Source of the DNA: Dyadobacter crusticola DSM 16708
GTDB lineage: Bacteria > Bacteroidota > Bacteroidia > Cytophagales > Spirosomataceae
Direction of reading: 5' to 3'
Assembly (NCBI RefSeq): GCF_000701505.1
Contig: NZ_JNJB01000012.1
Location: 213,223 to 277,222 of the forward strand
DNA: 64,000 bases
Shown here: positions 8,223 through 16,530 of the stretch, piece after piece
How the letters are laid out: each line of letters starts with the position of its first letter
Numbering within the stretch: position 1 is the stretch's first letter
Translations under genes and position numbers: made by a program
The notes under the pieces: model-generated
What the model saw: only the letters and a program-made list of their open reading frames with translations
What the model was told of the DNA's origin: nothing
Databases searched by the model: none

Positions 8223-9185
8223 TTATAGGATATCTTCGAGATGTGCGATGTCAAATATTGTATCGGGCAAGGCAAAGACTGCCTGATTTATTTCGACGGC
8301 GTTCCGGGGTGGAGTTTTTAATGGGAATTTTGTCAATCCATTAAGCAGCCTATGAATTTGGAATAGTGGCTCACCATTTCGTATTTGAACCAAATTCACA
8401 TTTGCGTTTTTGGCAGTTTCATGGATTCTTGACCTCGGCCCCACCACATCATATAGCACAATGTCGTTTCTGGCCATTCTTCCAATTTTGTCTTCTATGA
8501 CTTCCTGGTTACCAGCAGCAATCAGCCCAACCTCGATCCTTACTCTTCCACGTTTGGTCTCTACCTCAGCATCAGCTTCACGTTCTACTTCATTATCTCT
8601 ACCAATATTAATCCAAAAATTTTCGCCCTCCGTAAATCCTAAAATTGTTAATAATGATTTTATTACAACTTTTTCTAGTTGCTTGCCAACTTTTGATTTA
8701 TCGGAACCCCTAATGTTAAGTGTTGCGGCGCCGCCAATCATTAATAGCCAGGCTAGATCTGCACTATCCTCACGATCAATTCTTGTAAACAGCAGCTGTA
8801 TGTCCGCTGCTAGGTTTCTTAATACTTCTGGATACTCGGCAGATGATAGCCCAAGATTTGTAGACGTTTTAGCTGTTATCCCTAACAGCCAAAAGATTAA
8901 ATTCTTTTGTTCAGTGGTTTTAGATCTTGTTTGCTGAAGGTCTTTTAGCAAAGACTCCTGCCAAGCCCCTTGCCCAAATTGAGTCTTGGCAGATTGAACT
9001 ACGTCCATTATCCAGAGATACGTGAGTAGCAATTTTTCCTTGGTGTTCTTTTCTGTCAGTAATCGATAATTTTTTCCCATAAGGATGTGCTCGGTCAGCT
9101 CTCTTAGAGCTCCATTCGAATAGGCGTTGGATAGCGTTACATTATCGTCAAGCCATCTTTTGTAAGTAGCAACGTTATATTCCAT
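8223..9185 (-). CDS. Type II restriction endonuclease, CfrBI-like
   Basis: A 320-residue protein resembling the CfrBI restriction endonuclease family. A helical N-terminal half is followed by a PD-(D/E)XK-type core: the helix GKQLEKVVIKSLLTILGF (about 168-184), then READAEVETKRGRVRIEVG with D205 and E218 as likely metal ligands, and GNQEVIEDKIGRM. CfrBI cuts at CCWWGG; whether this enzyme shares that site cannot be read from sequence. Its start overlaps the end of the methyltransferase gene by 11 bases, so methylation is translated first and the pair is coupled, as expected of a safe restriction-modification operon. It appears full length. Confidence 0.75.
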   Translation of the reverse strand: MEYNVATYKRWLDDNVTLSNAYSNGALRELTEHILMGKNYRLLTEKNTKEKLLLTYLWIMDVVQSAKTQFGQGAWQESLLKDLQQTRSKTTEQKNLIFWLLGITAKTSTNLGLSSAEYPEVLRNLAADIQLLFTRIDREDSADLAWLLMIGGAATLNIRGSDKSKVGKQLEKVVIKSLLTILGFTEGENFWINIGRDNEVEREADAEVETKRGRVRIEVGLIAAGNQEVIEDKIGRMARNDIVLYDVVGPRSRIHETAKNANVNLVQIRNGEPLFQIHRLLNGLTKFPLKTPPRNAVEINQAVFALPDTIFDIAHLEDIL

Positions 9186-10350
9186 CTTTGATTAAATCGG
9201 TAAACTCCTCATCGATATTGAAATCAACTCGGATGTTTGAGGTATTTACTTTTGAAATTGAGTCCTTCATCAATTTAAAGTACTTTACTTCTCTATCTAC
9301 TAATAGAAACCTTCTCCCCATTTTAAGCGCAACTTTTCCCACCGTTCCAGACCCGGCGAAAGGATCCAATACTAAATCATCAATAAATGAGTAGTATCTT
9401 ATAACCTTTTCAACAAGCTCCTCTGGAAAAGTTGCAGGGTGAAATTTATTGAAACTTGGGTGGATATGCCAGATATTTGTTCGATCATATTCCCCCAGTA
9501 TTTTGGAGTCCTTTACCAAGTTCTGATCATAATGATTCCTGATATTCCAGTCGATAAGTTTATCGGTTTTCTTTCGATAGACTAAAATATACTCAGTTAC
9601 TGGTACGGGTTTGTATTGTAATGGTTGTCGATCGGCTGCGAACCGTCTTCCTCTTCCAATATTCCAACCAGCACCTTCGGGCTTTACCCAGAAAATGTCG
9701 TCAACGAACTCCAGCCCTATACTTTCTAGAATTCGATGGATATCAAAAGGTATCGCCATTCTCTTTGACGAAGTACTTCTTGATATTCGTTTGATCAAAA
9801 CGGGAGATATATTTACAACAAAAAACCTACCTTCAGATAATATGGAGGTACATCGGAGAAATATCCTACGTAAAAAGTCGAGGTATTCCTGATAATCAAC
9901 GTATTCTGAATACTCAGGCTTTGCATTGTAGTACGGCGGAGACGTAAATACTAATTGTGCCGTATCTGGCGGAAATTCGTCTAACACGTCTATACTATTT
10001 CCTAAAATTACTTTATTAGGCACAGGCGCTGGGTAAAATAGTCTCGTTTTATCTTTGGATGCTGTTTCGCTCTTTTCAGGGTTCTTGTGAGCTTTAACTC
10101 GCTCTACAATAATGTCTTTTTGAGTAGTATCAGTTATTCTGTCGACATTTCTGGTAATACAAACCTCCCCTATAAGGACAAGCTTGGAATTTTTTGTATT
10201 TAGGGGTACTCTCCATAGATCTGTTCTATCGTCATACTCAGGTAAACCAGTTGTAATTAAGTTAGAATACTCAGGTAAATTTTCCTCCACCCATTTTAAA
10301 GCTATGTTCCTAGCTCTGTTCGTTGTGCCTCTTTCAAACTTTAATGCCAT
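9175..10350 (-). CDS. DNA (cytosine-N4-)methyltransferase of the restriction-modification system
   Basis: A 391-residue beta-class methyltransferase. Catalytic motif IV, TSPPY (136-140), comes before the SAM-binding motif DPFAGSGTVG (329-338), the order of beta-class enzymes; a serine in SPPY points to N4-cytosine rather than N6-adenine modification. HPATFPEELVEKVIRYYS (304-321) is motif X. An N-terminal extension of about 110 residues may help in target recognition. It protects host DNA from the downstream endonuclease, and the pair matches CfrBI-type systems. It is the first gene of the minus-strand operon; the upstream region 10351-10775 must hold its promoter. Confidence 0.88.
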   Translation of the reverse strand: MALKFERGTTNRARNIALKWVEENLPEYSNLITTGLPEYDDRTDLWRVPLNTKNSKLVLIGEVCITRNVDRITDTTQKDIIVERVKAHKNPEKSETASKDKTRLFYPAPVPNKVILGNSIDVLDEFPPDTAQLVFTSPPYYNAKPEYSEYVDYQEYLDFLRRIFLRCTSILSEGRFFVVNISPVLIKRISRSTSSKRMAIPFDIHRILESIGLEFVDDIFWVKPEGAGWNIGRGRRFAADRQPLQYKPVPVTEYILVYRKKTDKLIDWNIRNHYDQNLVKDSKILGEYDRTNIWHIHPSFNKFHPATFPEELVEKVIRYYSFIDDLVLDPFAGSGTVGKVALKMGRRFLLVDREVKYFKLMKDSISKVNTSNIRVDFNIDEEFTDLIKDGI

Positions 10351-10775
10351 CTATTCGATTATATAATTTTGACTATGAGGCTTTTAGGCCATTTGTATTT
10401 AAGAATATGTTAGGTTTTTGATCCATTCGCATCAATACATTGGATATGCGGCTAAGACGATAAGCTCTCATGTTCATCAATATCAACAGATACTTACGCA
10501 TGTTAGAACTTCCGGGTCTAAGTTATAGAATTGTGCCAGCATAAGGTGCGTGTGATATTGATAAAAAGTATTTAAAAGGACTCTTACGGGTTTGTCAAAC
10601 TCTATAATCTTATGCTGCTGAGCATACTACTAATAAGCCGAGGGGTGCGTCTATATGAAGGGGCGTACCCCTTAATGAACAACCCCCCATCAGTATTTAC
10701 GGATCGGAGTGTGCCCCCCAGGTTTGTGTGAAAAGAGATTGGTGTAACGGATAAAATGACTTTTCAAACAAGGTT
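10351..10775. other. Intergenic region upstream of the methyltransferase operon
   Basis: No gene of convincing quality. It holds the minus-strand operon promoter region (a TATAAT-like AT-rich stretch at about 10355-10365) and a small hairpin, AAGGGG-CGTA-CCCCTT, at 10658-10673. I see nothing else. Confidence 0.4.
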
Positions 10776-10985
10776 TTGAAAAATAAACCTACCAACTTAC
10801 TGAATATTATAGCAAATGTGCTTATTAAAGTAGGTGAGAGCAGCTTAAACTATCGATCTACGGCTGTTTTACGAACCGAGCTAAGGCAGCATCAAGATTG
10901 GATGCTAAAAGCCTGCCAGACAAAAGAAATCACACTGATCGTTCTAACCAAATCGATGCTTGACCATCTAGATTACTATACCTAA
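10776..10985 (+). CDS. Possible small hypothetical protein
   Basis: An open frame of 69 codons from a TTG (KNKPTNLLNIIANVLIKVGE...) to TAA. The sequence has plausible helical periodicity, but there is no ATG start of useful length, no recognised family and no convincing ribosome-binding site. It could be chance or a remnant. Confidence 0.3.
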   Translation: MKNKPTNLLNIIANVLIKVGESSLNYRSTAVLRTELRQHQDWMLKACQTKEITLIVLTKSMLDHLDYYT

Positions 10986-11045
10986 ATTCGAAAACATCAA
11001 TAAGGATATAAATGCCTCTGTTTGTGAAATTGTTTGAAAATAAAA

Positions 11046-11077
11046 AAGCACTTAGGAGTTTTGTCTCGTAAGTGCTT
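11046..11077 (-). terminator. Terminator of tRNA-Val
   Basis: AAGCACTTA (11046-11054) pairs perfectly with TAAGTGCTT (11069-11077). Read on the minus strand, the stem is followed by a T-rich run (the A-run at 11042-11047), 8 bases after the tRNA 3' end, as expected of an intrinsic terminator. Confidence 0.75.
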
Positions 11078-11084
11078 GATTATC

Positions 11085-11162
11085 TGGTGGGAGTTGAGGG
11101 ATTCGAACCCCCGACCCTCTGCTTGTAAGGCAGATGCTCTGAACCAACTGAGCTAAACTCCC
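11085..11162 (-). tRNA. tRNA-Val (anticodon UAC)
   Basis: The reverse complement gives a full cloverleaf: acceptor arms GGGAGTT/AACTCCC (5' end at 11162), a D-arm starting AGCTCAGTTGGTTCAGAGC, anticodon stem TCTGC/GCAGA with loop CTTACAA (anticodon TAC), and T-arm GGGTTCGAATCCC. The 3' CCA is encoded at 11085-11087. It borders the accessory block on its 3' side. Confidence 0.95.
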
Positions 11163-11269
11163 TTTTTCCCGTCGTTTGGGAGTGCAAATATGTGCGACTA
11201 AATCTAGGTCTGCAAACTTTTTTAGAAAAAAATTTAAAAAATTTTACAAGCAATTGAAAATCAATATAC

Positions 11270-12004
11270 CTACTCGAAGTTCAAATAGAGCGTCACCGTG
11301 TGAGTTGACATTCTACTTATGCCCGATCCGACAGAATTTTGAGTTGGCTGAAACATATTTGTCAAACCATGCGAAAATCGCAGTTCAGGGGCGAATTTGA
11401 AGAACTCAAAAAACTGCTCGTAACCTACTCCATAATCTATCGAGAAGTCTGTCGACTTAGTGTCCAGCTTTCCCGAGCCGCCTCCGCGATTTCGCTTTAC
11501 GTTGGTCTCAACTCCGAAAGTAACCCCTGCCAGCATATACATGCGCGAGTTGACCCGACGCAGCGATTTGTATTTCAAAAGCAATGGTACTTCTATCCAG
11601 GTCGACTCCCGCTTTTCTATCCGGTCCGCAGCATTTGGATAACTGAACTTAACCTGTCGCTCATACAAAGAAACCGATGGGGTTGTACGAAGGTCAAAAT
11701 GGTCGGTCAGGAATGCATTAACGATAAATCCCATTCGAAAGGACGCCTGCGTAGGAGACTGAATGACAAATGCAGAATCCTTATGCAAAAAATTGTTATT
11801 GTGCCTGATATTAAAGCGAGTGAATGGTACCGCGAACAGTATTCCGTAATGAATGGGCTTGTCGTCGTAATATTCCAGGTGCTTTCTCCTGTAACCTATA
11901 CCCTGCGCCATGCAATCCTGCGCCGCGATCAGCAGCATGAGCATTCCTAATATTACTTTTGCCCGATGTAAATTGAACAAATCCCGAAGGTAAGTGATAT
12001 GCAT
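11270..12004 (-). CDS. porT: PorT family outer-membrane protein of the type IX secretion/gliding machinery
   Basis: A 244-residue protein with an N-terminal signal peptide (VILGMLMLLIAAQDCMAQ) and the PorT-like start of the mature region, GYRRKHLEYYDDKPIHYGI, followed by alternating beta-barrel strands ending in the C-terminal strand VTLYLNFE. PorT is needed for type IX secretion in Porphyromonas and related Bacteroidota. It follows ubiE/menG, a known neighbour in this phylum. The full frame overlaps ubiE by 52 bases; a start at 11944 (MLMLLIAAQ) would remove the overlap but shorten the signal peptide. Confidence 0.85.
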   Translation of the reverse strand: MHITYLRDLFNLHRAKVILGMLMLLIAAQDCMAQGIGYRRKHLEYYDDKPIHYGILFAVPFTRFNIRHNNNFLHKDSAFVIQSPTQASFRMGFIVNAFLTDHFDLRTTPSVSLYERQVKFSYPNAADRIEKRESTWIEVPLLLKYKSLRRVNSRMYMLAGVTFGVETNVKRNRGGGSGKLDTKSTDFSIDYGVGYEQFFEFFKFAPELRFSHGLTNMFQPTQNSVGSGISRMSTHTVTLYLNFE

Positions 12005-12675
12005 TTGGTATTAGTAAAACCTGCTTTTCTATAAATTTCCAGGAAAGCTTCTCCGTCGGGAAACGCCTGGACCGATTCGGGCAGATATGTGTAAGCCGAA
12101 CTATCCTTTGAGACGGTCTTTCCTATGATTGGTAATATGTATTTGAAATAAAAATTATAAAACTGCTTAAAAGGAAAGCTGCGCGGCTTTGAAAACTCTA
12201 CTACCACGCAATTTCCTCCCGGCTTCATCACGCGGTTCATTTCTGTCAGACCAGCCAGCAAATTCTGAAAATTCCGTACTCCAAACGAAACGATAATTGC
12301 GTCGAAATAATTGTCCGCAAAACTCAAACTTTCCGAGTCGCCCTTTTGCAGCGTGATCACATTTTGCTTGCCGATTTTGGCAATTTTCTCGCGTCCGACG
12401 GCGAGCATTCCTTCCGAGATATCTACGCCAATAATACGCTCCGGATTCAGCGAAAGCGCCTCGATAGCGAAGTCGCCAGTACCAGTGGCAATGTCCAGTA
12501 TAACCTTTGGTTGCTGCTTTTTCAGCAGTTTGATCGCTCGTTTTCTCCAATATATATCCACGCCCGCGCTGAGTACGTGGTTAAGCAAATCGTATTTTGG
12601 CGAGATGTTGTCGAACATTTCGGCAACCTGCTCTCTTTTGCTGCCCTCCTTGTCCTTGTAAGGTACTACACTCAT
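11953..12675 (-). CDS. ubiE: Demethylmenaquinone methyltransferase (UbiE/MenG)
   Basis: A class I SAM-dependent methyltransferase that performs the last step of menaquinone synthesis. The UbiE signatures are clear: YDLLNHVLSAGVDIYWRK near the N-terminus, SAM-binding LDIATGTGDFAIEAL, GVDISEGMLAVG, and DAIIVSFGVRNFQN with the late motif MNRVMKPGG. I chose the ATG at 12675 (MSVVPYKDKEGSKREQVAEMF), which matches the usual family start; an in-frame ATG lies 21 bases upstream at 12696. The organism therefore probably respires with menaquinone, consistent with the Sdh type later in the window. It is co-transcribed with porT. Confidence 0.93.
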   Translation of the reverse strand: MSVVPYKDKEGSKREQVAEMFDNISPKYDLLNHVLSAGVDIYWRKRAIKLLKKQQPKVILDIATGTGDFAIEALSLNPERIIGVDISEGMLAVGREKIAKIGKQNVITLQKGDSESLSFADNYFDAIIVSFGVRNFQNLLAGLTEMNRVMKPGGNCVVVEFSKPRSFPFKQFYNFYFKYILPIIGKTVSKDSSAYTYLPESVQAFPDGEAFLEIYRKAGFTNTKCISLTFGICSIYIGQK

Positions 12676-12830
12676 TTTCTTTTCTGATAAATGCAACTAT
12701 GAACAAAACTAACAGATAATTGCGGTTTCGCGTTGACGGGAGTGCTGTATTTACGGTAAGTGGCTGACGAAAAGCGTAAACCGTCGTCTAAATGGGGACG
12801 CAATCTTTTCACATCTAAAATCCCATTCTC

Positions 12831-13646
12831 ATGCACCACTTGTATCTGCTCCTGATCCTCTGCTTTCTGCAACTGGATGTTTACTGTCAGAAACCTTTGC
12901 ACCCTTATTCTTCCAATGGGATAAGCGGGAAGAAGAGTTACAACCGGAAACAGGAACGCGACATTTTCATCGGAGCCGGCAGCGGCCTTACGCAGTTCTT
13001 CGGAGAGCTGAATGGACAGGATATGCGGAGTATGCTGGGTGTGAATATTGGAAAAGCACTAACCAAAGAATTTTCGGTCGTAATCAATTTTACTGCTGGA
13101 AAAATTGGCGGGGAACAATTGCCCTTTTTCAACTCGTACTTTTTAAATGAGTACAACTCCATTGAGCTGCTGGCTAAATGGGATCTAACAGAACAGTTCA
13201 GCACGTTCGAACCCGGACCTTTGCACTGGATGGTGTACGGCGGCATCGGTCAAATCTATTTCAGTGCGAATGCTTACGACCTGGACAACGGCAAGCTGCT
13301 GCGGTTTACCAACAGCAAGCTAAGTGCACGAAACCCGCTATTCCTGCGCTGGGGACCCGCAAGCGGACCGACAGGTATCAAAAGGACAAGAGAGGGTATG
13401 CTTCCGCTGGGCACTTCTTTGGAATTTGCATTGTTGCCTGCATTGAAAATAAGTGCCGACTATCGCTTCTATTTTGTGAGAACAGATAAAATGGACGCGA
13501 CATCGGGACGAAGGCTGATCAATCCGGAAGAAAGCGAGTCTTACAGCGACACTCCGAATGACAAGTTCAGTTTTCTGGGAATTTCACTTACTTACCACTT
13601 CGGCAAACTGAGTAAAAAGCAGCAACGCAGCAAAAATGGCAATTAA
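12831..13646 (+). CDS. Outer-membrane beta-barrel protein, unknown function
   Basis: A 271-residue protein with a signal peptide (HHLYLLLILCFLQLDVYCQ) and a barrel-like body: IFIGAGSGLTQFFGELNG is a typical first strand pair of Bacteroidota PorP/OmpA-barrel-like proteins, and the last strand reads FLGISLTYHFGKL. It probably sits in the outer membrane. The specific role is unknown. The end overlaps the start of the nuclease-like gene by 11 bases, suggesting co-translation. It is divergent from ubiE, with about 155 bases between the starts. Confidence 0.75.
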   Translation: MHHLYLLLILCFLQLDVYCQKPLHPYSSNGISGKKSYNRKQERDIFIGAGSGLTQFFGELNGQDMRSMLGVNIGKALTKEFSVVINFTAGKIGGEQLPFFNSYFLNEYNSIELLAKWDLTEQFSTFEPGPLHWMVYGGIGQIYFSANAYDLDNGKLLRFTNSKLSARNPLFLRWGPASGPTGIKRTREGMLPLGTSLEFALLPALKISADYRFYFVRTDKMDATSGRRLINPEESESYSDTPNDKFSFLGISLTYHFGKLSKKQQRSKNGN

Positions 13647-14208
13647 TTACAAGCTATATCCCTCTATTCTTAATTGTTTCGACCGGTTTGAAAAAGGCCA
13701 TTTAACTGAACAAGAGCTAATTGACCGGATCAACCGCATTCCTGTGCCGCAAACAGAAGCGCAGCAAAGAGGGGTTTCGTTTGAAGAAGCCGTTATTAAA
13801 GGAACAGACGAAGAAATGTTTGATCCCGAAGTGCTGGACAAGGTGCGTGCATTACTTCCCCGGCCAATGCTACGGACCCAATTTTACTGCGAGTACCAGC
13901 TGAACAATGTACTGCTCTACGGTTATGTAGATGTTTTGGGTAAAATGTTTGCGGCGGACATTAAAACTACAAGCAACTATAAACCAGGACAGTACAGTCA
14001 AAATCACCAGAACTTCTATCTCCCTGCATTAAGGGCAAAAGGTGTACGCAGCCTGCGCTACATCATCACCGACTTCCAGCAGGTTTACCAGGAAGATTAC
14101 GATCACGGGCTCGATCTTTCATTGCAGGAAATGCAGGTTAAGTCATTTTGTGAATTTCTGGAAACGCACCGGGAGGCAGTCACGGATAAGCGGATTTTTG
14201 GAGGTTAG
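13636..14208 (+). CDS. PD-(D/E)XK superfamily nuclease-like protein
   Basis: A 190-residue protein with a compact PD-(D/E)XK pattern: an early helix with RGVSFEEAVIKG (E51), D99 in YGYVDVLG, then ADIKTTS giving D108-x-K110, and a following QNFYLPAL helix (Q125, Y128) reminiscent of the Q-motif of RecB/Cas4-like nucleases. This suggests a DNA exonuclease or repair factor. It is conserved-looking but I cannot name a function. It is translationally coupled to a beta-barrel gene, which is odd for a cytoplasmic nuclease and probably reflects simple operon packing. Confidence 0.7.
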   Translation: MAINYKLYPSILNCFDRFEKGHLTEQELIDRINRIPVPQTEAQQRGVSFEEAVIKGTDEEMFDPEVLDKVRALLPRPMLRTQFYCEYQLNNVLLYGYVDVLGKMFAADIKTTSNYKPGQYSQNHQNFYLPALRAKGVRSLRYIITDFQQVYQEDYDHGLDLSLQEMQVKSFCEFLETHREAVTDKRIFGG

Positions 14209-14462
14209 CTCGTCCAGATTTTGTCTTGTTTCAGACAATGTTGTAGAAAACTCTTCGCTGACATTTCAGAATAACCGCTGACAAAACACTCCGCAGATTT
14301 TGCATTCGCAAATTTCGCCTGGGTTTCCAACATCAACTCGATACCATCAGAATTGGTCACGAATGTTTTGATACAAACAACTTCGTCCCCTGCTTCATTG
14401 CAATCGCGATGGAGGCAGATTTCGGTTTGTCTTTCAGGGAGATGAATGATTTTAAAGTTCAT
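14205..14462 (-). CDS. Small hypothetical protein
   Basis: An 85-residue protein beginning MNFKIIHLPERQTEICLHRD. The frame is open up to 14525, but the extra N-terminus looks non-coding, so the ATG at 14462 is preferred. No transmembrane segment or recognised domain; three to four cysteines (CLHRDC, VVCIK, HCLK) are visible. It converges on the nuclease-like gene with a 4-base overlap of the 3' ends. Confidence 0.55.
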   Translation of the reverse strand: MNFKIIHLPERQTEICLHRDCNEAGDEVVCIKTFVTNSDGIELMLETQAKFANAKSAECFVSGYSEMSAKSFLQHCLKQDKIWTS

Positions 14463-14566
14463 AGGATGTATATAGTTGCTGAAAAGATTTTTCCGAATGT
14501 AGATCAGTAATATAGGATTGTGCACAACGGATCAGTTGTACCGTAAGAATTTATTTGAAACAGAGC

Positions 14567-14683
14567 TTAGTTTAGCTTATACCCAAAAACTAAACTTACA
14601 CTTTACTTAGTTTAGTTTTTACTATAAAATCTAAACTAAGAAACTTTTTAGTTTAGATTTAATCGATTTTCTAAACTAAAAAG
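14567..14683. repeat. Three consecutive hairpins sharing the core TTAGTTT
   Basis: Within 117 bases the motif TTAGTTT(AG) and its complement alternate six times. TTAGTTT 14567-14573 pairs with 14587-14593. CTTAGTTTAG 14606-14615 pairs with 14631-14640. CTTTTTAGTTTAGA 14644-14657 pairs with 14670-14683. All three stems are perfect. The array lies in a 400-base gene-free stretch (14463-14862) upstream of the small minus-strand gene and downstream of tRNA-Phe. Confidence 0.7.
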
Positions 14684-14820
14684 AACTTAAAGCAGGGAGC
14701 GTTAATTAAGGTTATTACAACAGTCGCAACCTGAGAACATAAATTAGAATTGGCAACCGATGCCGGACATTGACCTGGAAGGCAAAATTCAAACCTTCGG
14801 TACGCGCGGCAGAGGCCAAG

Positions 14821-14856
14821 AAAAAAAAAGCCGCTGCGATTGCTCGTAGCGGCTTT
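14821..14856 (-). terminator. Terminator of tRNA-Phe
   Basis: AAAGCCGCT (14827-14835) pairs with AGCGGCTTT (14848-14856); read on the minus strand the stem is followed by nine T (14829-14821). It lies 6 bases after the tRNA 3' end. A classical intrinsic terminator. Confidence 0.85.
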
Positions 14857-14862
14857 AATTTG

Positions 14863-14935
14863 TGGTGATGGACGGAATCGAACCGCCGACACAAGGATTT
14901 TCAGTCCTTTGCTCTACCGACTGAGCTACATCACC
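14863..14935 (-). tRNA. tRNA-Phe (anticodon GAA)
   Basis: The reverse complement folds as a tRNA: 5' GGTGATG (from 14935) with CATCACC, a D-arm with AGCTCAGTCGGTAGAGC, anticodon stem AAGGA/TCCTT with loop CTGAAAA (anticodon GAA), and T-arm GCGGTTCGATTCCGT. The terminal CCA is not encoded, unlike the tRNA-Val gene in this window. Confidence 0.95.
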
Positions 14936-15174
14936 AGGCTCAATTGGTTCCCTTTGGGACTGCAAAATTAGAAGTTTGGTTTTGGTTTACAAATTATTTT
15001 CAAAAATATTTCTTTGAAACTGGGCGCAAAAGAGCCTTTTGCCTCATTTCCTGAGACTTAGACTTCCACAACTATAATTTCTCTCAAAACCGTTTGCATC
15101 GAAATACATTTTTGTCATATTTGTTATGGTATGCTTGCATACTATTGATAGTGGAATTAAATCCGATGGCATAG

Positions 15175-16500
15175 ATGACCTTAATACAGCAAGTTGCATT
15201 CATATTGGTTTTAGCCGCCGTTTTTTGGATACTGGCTAGACGGGTTCGTCTGATCAGAAAAACCATATCGATTGGCCAAAAAGAAGATCGGCACGATCAG
15301 CCTTCCAGACGTTTTTCTACCATGATGCGCATTGCTTTCGGACAAAAGAAAATGTTTGACAAGCCGCTCATCGGCGTTCTTCACTTTGCAGTTTATATCG
15401 GCTTCATTTTGATCAATGTCGAAGTACTTGAAATTATTTTAGACGGTATTTTGGGTAAGCACAGGATCCTGGCTCCATTGCTAGGCAGCTTTTACAATTA
15501 CCTGATCAGTTTTTTCGAGATCCTAGCAACTGGCGTTCTGATCGCCTGCGTTATCTTCCTGATCCGCAGATACAACCCAGGCGTACAGCGGCTCCAACCT
15601 GCGCGCCACCGGGAAATGAATGGGTGGCCGCAACTCGACGGTAAGCTGATATTGGTCCTCGAAATTGTGCTCATGATCGCAATCCTGACCATGAATGCAG
15701 CAGATAGCGTTCTGCAGAAAGCCGGACATTCGCATTACACCGCAACAGGCGACTTTCTTGTAAGCAGTCTTTTACAACCTATATTTTCAAACTGGAATAC
15801 GGATGCGCTGGTGATTTATGAGCGTATTGCCTGGTGGCTGCACATCGTGGGGATTTTGGGCTTCGCAGTTTATCTGACTTACTCCAAGCACCTGCATATT
15901 ATTCTCGCATTCCCAAACACGTATTTCGCCCGACTTAAACCGAAAGGCGAAATGAATAATATGCCGGAAATTACAAGCGAGGTAAAAGTAATGCTGGGCC
16001 TTGAAAATCAGAATACAGATGCCGTGGTGCCGGAGCGTTTTGGTGCAAAAGATGTGACTGATCTATCCTGGAAAAACCTGATGGACGCATATTCCTGTAC
16101 AGAATGCGGCAGATGCACCGCCGCTTGCCCCGCAAATATTACCGGCAAAAAATTATCGCCTCGCAAGATCATGATGGACACGCGTGACCGGCTTGAAGAT
16201 GTAGGCAGGATCATGCAGGCCAACAAAGGTGAATTCGTGCCCGATAACAAGAGTCTGATCGGGGATTACATCTTGGAAGAAGAGATTCTGGCTTGTACAA
16301 CCTGCAATGCGTGTGTTCAGGAATGTCCTGTATTGATTAACCCACTCGATATTATATTGCAGCTGAGGAGGTACAAAGTAATGGACGAAGCGCAGGCACC
16401 TGGCTCGTGGAATGCGATGTTTCAAAATCTGGAAACCAACCAGGCGCCCTGGAAATTTTCTCCTGGTGATCGGTTTAATTGGGCCGATGCTGTGCGGTAA
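15175..16500 (+). CDS. Membrane-bound HdrC/GlpC-like Fe-S oxidoreductase subunit
   Basis: A 441-residue protein. The N-terminal half carries about five hydrophobic segments (residues 5-21, 65-90, 108-131, 157-175, 215-237), resembling a cytochrome b/nitrate-reductase-gamma-like membrane part. The C-terminal half has two 4Fe-4S motifs, CxxCxxCxxxCP, at C308/C311/C314/C318 and C374/C377/C380/C384. This fits an electron-transfer subunit that links the quinone pool to a soluble Fe-S partner. The partner is almost certainly the CCG-domain protein encoded 31 bases downstream. Its substrate is not known; heterodisulfide reductase names are only by homology. Confidence 0.82.
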   Translation: MTLIQQVAFILVLAAVFWILARRVRLIRKTISIGQKEDRHDQPSRRFSTMMRIAFGQKKMFDKPLIGVLHFAVYIGFILINVEVLEIILDGILGKHRILAPLLGSFYNYLISFFEILATGVLIACVIFLIRRYNPGVQRLQPARHREMNGWPQLDGKLILVLEIVLMIAILTMNAADSVLQKAGHSHYTATGDFLVSSLLQPIFSNWNTDALVIYERIAWWLHIVGILGFAVYLTYSKHLHIILAFPNTYFARLKPKGEMNNMPEITSEVKVMLGLENQNTDAVVPERFGAKDVTDLSWKNLMDAYSCTECGRCTAACPANITGKKLSPRKIMMDTRDRLEDVGRIMQANKGEFVPDNKSLIGDYILEEEILACTTCNACVQECPVLINPLDIILQLRRYKVMDEAQAPGSWNAMFQNLETNQAPWKFSPGDRFNWADAVR

Positions 16501-16530
16501 GTTTAATCAGGAATTGTAAAAAGTCCGAAT

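Noticed and set aside
8410..8937. 175-codon plus-strand frame inside the restriction endonuclease gene
   Set aside because: Antisense shadow with low-complexity Ser/Leu-rich translation and no domain; the minus-strand gene has the nuclease motifs and operon overlap.
11085..11162. tRNA-Val 3' end as a proven integration site
   Set aside because: No second copy of the tRNA end is in the window and a normal tRNA terminator follows directly, so insertion exactly at the tRNA end is not demonstrated.
11339..11950. 203-codon open frame on the plus strand
   Set aside because: It is entirely antisense to porT, which has a signal peptide, barrel strands and family signatures; the plus-strand translation looks random.
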